DNA of 55,232 bases. Origin: an uncultured Thermomicrobiaceae bacterium. GTDB lineage: Bacteria; Chloroflexota; Chloroflexia; Thermomicrobiales; Thermomicrobiaceae. Shown here in pieces: positions 17,236 through 23,169 of the stretch. The stretch covers positions 1 to 55,232 of the forward strand of contig CALKCJ010000040.1 of NCBI GenBank assembly GCA_938082375.1. Direction: 5' to 3'. Within the stretch, counting starts at the first letter, position 1. Each line of letters starts with the position of its first letter. The position numbers and the translations under genes are program-made. Below the pieces are notes generated by a model. The model was not told the origin of the DNA, searched no databases, and saw nothing but the letters and a program-made list of their open reading frames with translations.

Positions 17236-17264
17236 TTGACATCGAGGCATGGGGTTGGTATGAT
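17236..17264 (+). promoter_or_regulatory. near-consensus sigma-70 promoter
   Basis: TTGACA (17236-17241, perfect -35) is followed by a 17-base spacer and TATGAT (17259-17264, one mismatch to TATAAT). It is the best promoter in the window. Transcription would start near 17271 and run rightwards, where no plus-strand gene begins before 19161. Confidence 0.8.
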
Positions 17265-17270
17265 GACAGT

Positions 17271-17391
17271 GGATCCCGACGGTTCGCGGGAGAGAAATCG
17301 AAAGCCGAAAGGCGAGTAGAAAGTACCAACCAAGGATCGTCGGGGTCTGTCTTCTTCCGGCCTACCTCTCCGGCACATCGTGAGGAGACGA
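17271..17391 (+). ncRNA. candidate structured non-coding RNA
   Basis: The stretch behind the strong promoter folds into two adjacent hairpin domains. In the first, GATCCCGACG (17272-17281) pairs over 10 bp with CGTCGGGGTC (17338-17347) with one G-U pair; it encloses a GCC-GAAA-GGC tetraloop hairpin and an A-rich segment. In the second, GTCTTCTT (17349-17356) pairs with GAGGAGAC (17382-17389) through two G-U pairs, capped by CCGG/CCGG around a 9-base loop. No protein-like frame is present. It does not match RNase P, tmRNA, SRP or 6S features that I know, nor a riboswitch class I can name. It would run antisense into the MmgE/PrpD 3' end unless stopped by the hairpin at 17446-17464. Confidence 0.45.
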
Positions 17392-17445
17392 CAACACCCG
17401 CTTGCTCCCTGCTGACGCGATCCCTAGGGCCACCCACCGAGACGA

Positions 17446-17464
17446 GCGGGCCAGGTTGGCCCGC
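17446..17464. terminator. 8-bp perfect hairpin between the RNA candidate and the MmgE/PrpD gene
   Basis: GCGGGCCA (17446-17453), loop GGT, then TGGCCCGC (17457-17464). There is no T-tract, so intrinsic termination is uncertain. By position it could end the rightward RNA or the leftward mmgE/prpD transcript. Confidence 0.4.
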
Positions 17465-17545
17465 CAGGAAGATCCCCGCCGATCCAGAACTCATCGCTGA
17501 ATCCGGCGAGCAGCAGCGCCGGGAGCGGCCGCCCCGACGAGCTGG

Positions 17546-18970
17546 TCACGAGCGGTGGCATGCTTCTAGGAGTGCCGCCACACTCGGTGCCCCGGGGAGC
17601 CGCTCGGCCTCCGCTAGCACCGGCTCGGCCGCGCCGGGGCCGAGCCGCGGTTCGACCAGCGCCCGCAGCTTGGCCAGCAGCTCCTCCCGGCTGAGCGCGT
17701 TGTCCGGATGACCAGGCGGCTGGCGGATGGTCGCTTCGAGTCGACGCCCGTCGAGCAACTCGACCACGACCCGGCAACCGAGCACCCCTTGCTGGTGGAA
17801 CGCGCGCTCGAACTCGGGGTCGATCACCAGGTCAATTCGGCGCATCAGGTCGAGCAGCGCCGGGTCGCGCCAGGGCTCGCCCTGGTAGCTGGAAGGTGTA
17901 AGGTCACCGTCGCGCAGCGCCACCGCCACCACGAAGGGCGTGCTGTGGTCGGCCGCTGCCCGTGTCTGGGGCATGTAGGCGCCAGGCGAGCCCTGTACCC
18001 CAGCCGTCACCCCGCGGTGGCCGTAGACCGTTACGACGGCGATGTCGTCGACCGATCCGATCTGGCGGTGAAGGGAAGCGGCGGCCGCGACCGCCGCCTG
18101 GGTATAGATCTGTGCCGGGTAGCGCTTGAGGATCGTGCGGAGTACCGCCCACTGCGCACCGCCATCCAGCCGATCGAAGGCAGCGGGGTCGAAGTCCGAC
18201 GGCAGCCGTTCGAAGAGTGTCTCCAGCGCGTCAGGCGGCGCGGTGAGCCCGCGGGCCGCGAGCTGGACTGCCTCCAGCGCTCGCTGGCAGGCAAAACCGG
18301 GAGCTGCGCCCTTGAGGAGCGGGAGTTCCGGCCCCGGCTTGAGCCAGGACTGGAGCACCAGTCCGCCGGTCGTCCCCGCCAGGCCGATCGCCGAGACGAT
18401 CTGCTCTCGGCTCAGCCCCAGCAGTCGGCCAGCCGCGGCCGGAACCGCCCAGGCGACCTGGCTGACCGAGTGCAGCCCGCGCCGCGTCCAGTGGTAGGCC
18501 TCGTCGAGCGCCGCCTGCAGTTCGTAGACTGCCACTACCGCTGTCAGAAACTCTCGCCCGCTCGTCCCCACCAGCTCTGCGGCGGCCAGTAGTGCCGGGA
18601 TCGCGTCGGAGAAGTGCGCGGTATCTTTTCCAGGCGGGGCCGCATAGATGTCGTTGGCGTCGAGGTCGCGCACCAGCGCCGCGTTGACCAGAGCGGCCAG
18701 TGGCACATCGACGCGCTCGTCGCCTCCAAGCAACGTGGCTTCCGGCCTGCTGGCGTGCTCCAGCGCATACTGGCGCAGGAGCGCCGGGCCCGGTTCCTCC
18801 AGTGCTGCGACGCCGCAGGCCAGCGTATCGGCGATGATCCAGGTCGTCGCTTCCACTACTGACGTCGGCAGCTCGCTGAAGTCGAGCCCAAGCGCGAACT
18901 CGGCCATCCGCTCCGCAAGGTACACGGCACCCCTCTCGCGTCGAGAATCAGGCTGCAACCGCAGCGCCAC
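17546..18970 (-). CDS. MmgE/PrpD family protein
   Basis: The product (474 aa from GTG 18970) is a full-length MmgE/PrpD protein. The N-terminal helical domain reads MAEFALGLDFSELPTSVVEA and IADTLACGVAALEEPGPALL. The family loop NAALVRDLDANDIYAAPPGK contains the conserved D-x-N-D, and CQRALEAVQLAARGLTAPPD precedes the C-terminal half with VTVYGHRGVTAG and DHSTPFVVAVALRDG. Characterised members are 2-methylcitrate dehydratase (PrpD) and cis-aconitate decarboxylase; no other methylcitrate-cycle gene is in the window, so the substrate is open. A second GTG at 18925 with GAGAGGGG upstream is an equally good start (459 aa). It is divergent from the ABC exporter genes. Confidence 0.85.
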   Translation of the reverse strand: MALRLQPDSRRERGAVYLAERMAEFALGLDFSELPTSVVEATTWIIADTLACGVAALEEPGPALLRQYALEHASRPEATLLGGDERVDVPLAALVNAALVRDLDANDIYAAPPGKDTAHFSDAIPALLAAAELVGTSGREFLTAVVAVYELQAALDEAYHWTRRGLHSVSQVAWAVPAAAGRLLGLSREQIVSAIGLAGTTGGLVLQSWLKPGPELPLLKGAAPGFACQRALEAVQLAARGLTAPPDALETLFERLPSDFDPAAFDRLDGGAQWAVLRTILKRYPAQIYTQAAVAAAASLHRQIGSVDDIAVVTVYGHRGVTAGVQGSPGAYMPQTRAAADHSTPFVVAVALRDGDLTPSSYQGEPWRDPALLDLMRRIDLVIDPEFERAFHQQGVLGCRVVVELLDGRRLEATIRQPPGHPDNALSREELLAKLRALVEPRLGPGAAEPVLAEAERLPGAPSVAALLEACHRS

Positions 18971-19160
18971 AGTAATACCTCATTGGACGGGTCGCTTGGC
19001 GCTGGGATGGCACAGACTGACGTCAGGGCGGCGGTATGCGACCAGGCCTGGTTCCGGGTATGCTTCCGCCGATGAACCGTTCTGAGAAGTTCTTCGAAGG
19101 CCTGACTGTTCCGGGGCGTGAAGCGCTCGGTAAGCGCACGGAGCACCGGCGGAGAGGGAT

Positions 19161-19904
19161 ATGGACGCCACTGTCGTTGCCGACGAGGTCAGCCGCACTT
19201 TCGGACCGGTCCGCGCGATCGATCGGCTTACACTGGAGATCCCACAGGGCGTGATCTACGGCTTACTCGGCCCGAGCGGCTCCGGCAAGACCACCTTCCT
19301 CCGAATGGTCGTCGGTGCGCTCCGCCCGTCCGAGGGCCAGCTCCTAGTGTTGGGCCGGACGATGCCCGACCGCGCGGTGGCGGCGCGGATCGGCTACATG
19401 CCCCAGACGGCCGCCCTCTACCCCGACTTGACGCTGCGTGAGAACCTCGCGTTCTTCGGCCGGATCTACGGCCTGCGCGGCCGGAGAAAGCTTGAGGAGC
19501 GAGTCGAACAGCTCGCGAGCGATCTCGGGCTGCTTGGATGGGTCGACCAGCAGCTCTACCGTTTCAGCGTGGGCATGCTCCAGCGCGCCTCGCTCGCTTG
19601 CGCCCTGTTGCACCAGCCTGAACTTCTTGTCCTCGACGAGCCGACTGTAGGCCTTGACCCGGTGCTGCGCCGGTCACTCTGGGCACACTTCCGCCAGCTT
19701 GCCGAGCAAGGCAAGACGCTGCTGATTTCCACCCACACCATGGACGAGGCCGGCCGCTGCGACTTGCTCGGCTTTCTGCGCGGCGGCCGCCTGCTGGCGA
19801 GCGACACCCCGGCAGCACTCCGGCGGCAGACCGGCCAGGCGGATCTGGAAGACGCCTTCCTCGCGCTAGCCGGGCAACCTGGCATACCGGTCGGAGAGCT
19901 GTGA
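19161..19904 (+). CDS. ABC transporter ATP-binding protein (ABC-2 exporter)
   Basis: The 247-aa ATPase has Walker A LLGPSGSGKTTFLRM (about 35-49), a Q-loop in GYMPQTAALYPDLTLRENLA, Walker B LLVLDEPTVGLDPVLRR and switch His in LLISTHTMDEAGRCD. The ABC signature is FSVGMLQRAS instead of LSGGQ, with the first Gly replaced by Val. This occurs in some ABC-2 ATPases and may change activity. It pairs with the permease gene starting four bases before its stop (19901), so coupling is tight. By family it exports drugs, lipids or polysaccharide parts; the substrate is unknown. Confidence 0.92.
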   Translation: MDATVVADEVSRTFGPVRAIDRLTLEIPQGVIYGLLGPSGSGKTTFLRMVVGALRPSEGQLLVLGRTMPDRAVAARIGYMPQTAALYPDLTLRENLAFFGRIYGLRGRRKLEERVEQLASDLGLLGWVDQQLYRFSVGMLQRASLACALLHQPELLVLDEPTVGLDPVLRRSLWAHFRQLAEQGKTLLISTHTMDEAGRCDLLGFLRGGRLLASDTPAALRRQTGQADLEDAFLALAGQPGIPVGEL

Positions 19905-20992
19905 TGAGCTGGCAGCGGGTGCTGGCGCTCATGCTCCGCATCGTCCGGCAGTTCCGGCGTGACCGGCGCACGTTGGCGCTAATCCTGGTGGTGCCGGTGC
20001 TCGTCCTCTCGCTCATCGGCTACATCTACCGCGGTTCCGGCGAGTCGACCCGCCTTGCGGTCGTCGAGGGTAACAGCCCGCTCGCCCGGCAGGTCATTGC
20101 GCTCCTGGAGCAAACCTCGTCGCTCCACGTCACCGTGATGGAGCGGGAACAGGCGCTTCAGGCGGTGGGCCGCCGGGAAGTCGATGGCGTGCTGGTGCTC
20201 CCCACTCTGCCGGTTCAGCCAGGGACACCGCTCAAAGTCGAGCTGATCCTCGAGGGCTCCCAGCCGAGCGCTGCCGGAGCCATCATCAGCGCCGTCAGTC
20301 GTGCGTTGCCCCTGGCCATCATCCAGACGGTCAGCCCGGACGGGCAGGCACTTCAGATCGAGCCGCGGTTCCTGCACGGGGGGCCGCAGTTCGACCAGCT
20401 CGACTACTTCGCGCCGACCTTCATCGGTTTCTTCGCCTTCTTCTTCGTCTTCCTGCTCACCTCGGTCTCGTTCCTGCGCGAGCGGCTGCAGGGAAGTATC
20501 GAGCGGCTGATCGTCTCACCGCTCGACCGGAAAGAGATCGTGCTCGGTTACATGTTGGGCTTCACCCTCTTCGCCACCGTCCAGTCTATCGTAATGGTGA
20601 TCTTCACCGTCGCGGTGCTACGCATCCACTACGTGGGCGAGCTCTGGCTCGTGGCCTTCTTGACCTTCCTGTTGACCGTCGGGGCGGTCAACCTCGGGAT
20701 CTTCCTCTCGGCCTTCGCTCGCACCGAGCTGCAAGTGGTGCAGTTCATCCCGATCGTCATCACCCCACAGGGCCTGCTCTCCGGCATCATCTGGCCGGTC
20801 GACTCGCTGCCTCGCCCGCTCCAGTGGCTGGCCCAGGCCCTACCGCTCACCTGGGCCAACGAGGCGCTGCGCGCGGTGATGATCCGCGGCGAGGGGCTGG
20901 ATGCGCTCGGCCTGCACCTCGCCGTCCTCGTCGGCTTTGCGGTTGCGATGGCCGCCCTCGCGATGGTGACGCTGCGGCGAGAGGTCGCCTGA
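19901..20992 (+). CDS. ABC-2 type transporter permease
   Basis: The 363-aa permease has one N-terminal membrane helix (TLALILVVPVLVLSLIGYIY), a 150-residue extracytoplasmic domain starting STRLAVVEGNSPLARQVIAL, and five to six C-terminal helices. FFVFLLTSVSFLRERLQGSI, ERLIVSPLDRKEIVLGYMLG and GLLSGIIWPVDSLPRPLQWL are standard ABC2_membrane motifs (YhhJ/DrrB-like). It overlaps the ATPase gene by four bases and ends three bases before the NTPase gene, so the three are probably one transcript. It forms the membrane pore of an exporter with the ATPase at 19161; the cargo is unknown. Confidence 0.92.
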   Translation: MMSWQRVLALMLRIVRQFRRDRRTLALILVVPVLVLSLIGYIYRGSGESTRLAVVEGNSPLARQVIALLEQTSSLHVTVMEREQALQAVGRREVDGVLVLPTLPVQPGTPLKVELILEGSQPSAAGAIISAVSRALPLAIIQTVSPDGQALQIEPRFLHGGPQFDQLDYFAPTFIGFFAFFFVFLLTSVSFLRERLQGSIERLIVSPLDRKEIVLGYMLGFTLFATVQSIVMVIFTVAVLRIHYVGELWLVAFLTFLLTVGAVNLGIFLSAFARTELQVVQFIPIVITPQGLLSGIIWPVDSLPRPLQWLAQALPLTWANEALRAVMIRGEGLDALGLHLAVLVGFAVAMAALAMVTLRREVA

Positions 20993-20995
20993 CGT

Positions 20996-21523
20996 ATGGG
21001 CACGCCAGTGCGGCTCGCGCTCGGGTCGACGAGCCCGGCCAAGCGAGCGGCGGTCGAGCGAGTCGCGGCCGGGCTCTTCACAGAGTGGCGACTGGAGACG
21101 CTGGAGGTGCCCAGTGGGGTAGCACCCCAGCCCTGGGGCGACGAGGAGACGGCCCGCGGCGCCTGGGAGCGGGCCAGGCGTGCTCGGGAACGCACGGGGG
21201 CCGACTACGGCGTGGGGATCGAGTCGGGGGTGGTTGAAGGGCCCTTCGGCCGTGTCTACGCAGTGAGCTGGGCGGTGGTCGTCGACCGCGAGGGGCGACG
21301 AGGCATTGGTGGCGCGGAGCGTTTTCCTCTTCCGGATGCGATCGTCGAGCGGCTGCGAGGCGGAGAAGAACTGGGAAGCCTCACCGAGTCGCTCGCCGGT
21401 GGCGAGGACGCCTGGCCCGAGTTAGGGGCAGTGGGAGTCGTCACCTGCCGGCGTCGAAACCGGGTCGACCTCCTGGCAGTCGCTGTGCTCCACGCCTTCG
21501 CTGATCTCTTGGGGCCAGGGTAA
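20996..21523 (+). CDS. YjjX-type inosine/xanthosine triphosphatase (NTPase)
   Basis: The 175-aa product matches the YjjX/NTPase_I-T fold: LALGSTSPAKRAAVERVA, LEVPSGVAPQPWGDEETARG, GADYGVGIESGVVEGPFGRV and AVVVDREGRRGIGGAERFPL, ending DLLAVAVLHAFADLL. Characterised proteins of this family hydrolyse non-canonical purine NTPs such as ITP and XTP, keeping them out of nucleic acids. The acidic residues in DEETARG and GIESGV probably bind Mg. The gene starts three bases after the ABC permease stop and is probably cotranscribed with it, although the link in function is not obvious. It is convergent with the HisK-type gene, nine bases away. Confidence 0.88.
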   Translation: MGTPVRLALGSTSPAKRAAVERVAAGLFTEWRLETLEVPSGVAPQPWGDEETARGAWERARRARERTGADYGVGIESGVVEGPFGRVYAVSWAVVVDREGRRGIGGAERFPLPDAIVERLRGGEELGSLTESLAGGEDAWPELGAVGVVTCRRRNRVDLLAVAVLHAFADLLGPG

Positions 21524-21532
21524 GAGCGCTGG

Positions 21533-22411
21533 CTACGGCAGTGGGCACCAGGCCCAGCCGTTGTCCCCCAGGGTGACGATCTCCCGGTAGCCGAGCTCGC
21601 GCAGCAGCGCTGCTGCCTCCTCGAACCCGGCGAGCAGGTCTTCCGGCCGGTGCGCGTCGGACGAGATCGTGAGTGGAATACCCAATGCCTTGCACCGGTG
21701 CAGTGCACGCGACCCGGGGTACGGCTCACCGACGCCCCGGCGCAGCCCGGCGGTGTTCACCTCCACCACCAGCCCCGCCGCCCTGATCGCGCGCAGTGCT
21801 TCCTCGAGCGCCGCGAGGTACCAGGGGGCATCCTCCGCGAAGTAGCGCCCTCCCGCGTTCCACATCTTGATCTTGTCGATGTGCCCGGCGATGACTGGCA
21901 CGCCCCACGTTGGTGCAGCGCTCGCCATCTCGACGACCAGCTGGTAGTACTCCTCCACCAGCCGGCGCACATCGCCGCGATAGACCTCGTCAAGCTGACG
22001 AGCGAACGACTCGGCCGACTCGTCCATCGTCCAGGGGAGGCCGTTGGGATCCCGTCCGACGAAATGCACGCTCATGACCAGGTACTCAGGCCGGCAGAAG
22101 CGGATCTGCTGGCGCTGGAACGTGGCTCCTTCAAGGATCAGCGCCGGGGAGAGGTAGTCCAGCTCCAGTCCCAGCCACAGGCGCAGCCGATCCCGGTAGG
22201 CTGCCTGTGCCACCCGCACATCGGCACAGTAGGACGGCAGGCGCTGTGGTGGCATCGTCCAGGAGCAGGCGAACGGCACCGGAGCGTGCGACGAGAGCCC
22301 GAGGCTCTGCAGGCCAGCCGCCAGGGCCGCTTCCGCGTACGCTTCGATCGAGCCTGAGCCGTCGCAATAGCCAGGATGGTTATGGAAGCTGCCGACCGCT
22401 ATCGCGTTCAC
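21533..22411 (-). CDS. PHP-family histidinol-phosphatase (HisK-type)
   Basis: The 292-aa product is a PHP-superfamily metal phosphatase resembling HisK/HisJ-type histidinol-phosphatase. Metal-binding motifs are VGSFHNHPGYCDGSGSIEAY at the N-terminus, LGLSSHAPVPF, GLELDYLSP, VMSVHFVGRDPNGLPWTMDE, PVIAGHIDKIKMWN, VVEVNTAGLRRG and ISSDAHRPEDLLAGFEEA. Such enzymes remove phosphate from L-histidinol phosphate in histidine biosynthesis; no other his gene lies here, so it could act on another phosphomonoester. The start is GTG 22411, with GGGGAGCGGGC just upstream; the open frame continues to 22462 without a better start. Confidence 0.88.
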   Translation of the reverse strand: MNAIAVGSFHNHPGYCDGSGSIEAYAEAALAAGLQSLGLSSHAPVPFACSWTMPPQRLPSYCADVRVAQAAYRDRLRLWLGLELDYLSPALILEGATFQRQQIRFCRPEYLVMSVHFVGRDPNGLPWTMDESAESFARQLDEVYRGDVRRLVEEYYQLVVEMASAAPTWGVPVIAGHIDKIKMWNAGGRYFAEDAPWYLAALEEALRAIRAAGLVVEVNTAGLRRGVGEPYPGSRALHRCKALGIPLTISSDAHRPEDLLAGFEEAAALLRELGYREIVTLGDNGWAWCPLP

Positions 22412-22422
22412 GCCCGCTCCCC

Positions 22423-22599
22423 TCAGCCGGTACCCTGTGCCGCTCCGTCTGCACGGACGCACTGCCAGATCTTACCGCTCGTGTGGGTTTCGAGCACGCT
22501 CCCTTTCGGCCGGCGTCTGCCCAGCAGCGCCCTTGCCCGCTGCATCACGACGCCACGCGTGCCGAGCGCGGCGGGGCGAGGAAAGCCGAAAGCGACCAT
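22423..22599 (-). CDS. possible small ORF (58 aa) upstream of the HisK-type gene
   Basis: A frame from ATG 22599 to TGA 22423 would encode MVAFGFPRPAALGTRGVVMQ, a basic middle, and GSVLETHTSGKIWQCVRADG near the end. Its stop lies directly before the HisK ribosome-binding site, an operon-like arrangement. No ribosome-binding site is seen for the ATG and no family is recognised, so this could be chance in a GC-rich region. Confidence 0.22.
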   Translation of the reverse strand: MVAFGFPRPAALGTRGVVMQRARALLGRRRPKGSVLETHTSGKIWQCVRADGAAQGTG

Positions 22600-23076
22600 C
22601 CCAGTAGAGGATCACCCGGCTCGTACCACCAGGGGTCACGGAGCGACGCGGTACTGAGCAGCGTTTGGATACCTGATGAACAAGAGGTGGCCACAGATTG
22701 GCTACCTCTGTGACTGGTCGTCATCCCAGCGGCCTCTTACATTATGTTGCAAACATGTGAACGGCACCGAGGGAACCAGGAAGCAAGCGGCCTACTCACG
22801 CGAGAGGCCTGTGGTCTGGCTCTGAGCACGCGTCGTGGGGGAACAGTGATCTTCTCCCGTTGGCACTCACCGCTGAACGGCAGTCCCCGCGTCATAACCG
22901 TCGTCGGGAGGTGGCACAGCACCAGGGCTTTGAGCCGGTAGATGCGAGGTGATGTCGAGCGAACGCATGGCGAGAAGCTCCAATACAGGCAACTGACGAT
23001 CATATACCTGATGTTTCGGCAGCGAAGAGACGCGGGTCGTGAGATGGGCGCCTGGCCCGCGCGGAGCGAGTGGCGC
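22600..23076. other. about 480 bases without a recognised gene, upstream of the GT/GtrA/HprK-like gene
   Basis: Less GC-rich than its surroundings, with stretches such as ATTATGTTGCAAACATG (22740-22756) and GATCATATACCTGATG near 23000. No convincing frame was found on either strand. It lies upstream of an intrinsic-terminator-like hairpin (23077-23119), so it may carry the promoter and long leader of the glycan locus. I could not assign a riboswitch class. Confidence 0.5.
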
Positions 23077-23119
23077 AACCGGCCGATCGAGAGAACCTGT
23101 GATCGGCCGGTTCCCTTTT
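23077..23119 (+). terminator. intrinsic-terminator-like hairpin in the leader of the glycan locus
   Basis: AACCGGCCGATC (23077-23088) and its exact complement GATCGGCCGGTT (23101-23112) form a 12-bp stem around a 12-base loop, followed by CCCTTTT. It stands 51 bases before the ATG of the first gene of the glycan locus. It could stop a transcript from upstream or act as an attenuator for the locus. Confidence 0.6.
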
Positions 23120-23120
23120 C

Positions 23121-23134
23121 GAGACGGCCGTCTC
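23121..23134. promoter_or_regulatory. 14-bp perfect palindrome before the glycan locus
   Basis: GAGACGGCCGTCTC is exactly self-complementary and lies between the leader hairpin and the start of the glycosyltransferase gene. It may be an operator; no binding protein can be named. Confidence 0.35.
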
Positions 23135-23169
23135 ACCAGTCCAGTACAGGGTATGGAGGGGAGAGCCTC

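Noticed and set aside
17424-17562. 45-aa minus-strand frame overlapping the MmgE/PrpD 3' end (MPPLVTSSSGRPLPALLLAG start)
   Set aside because: Its composition is plausible, but there is no ribosome-binding site, it overlaps the coding end of another gene and it contains the 8-bp hairpin; chance is likelier.
22942-23169. In-frame 76-codon N-terminal extension of the glycosyltransferase fusion
   Set aside because: The extension contains the terminator-like hairpin and palindrome, is not protein-like, and a strong ribosome-binding site precedes the ATG at 23170.
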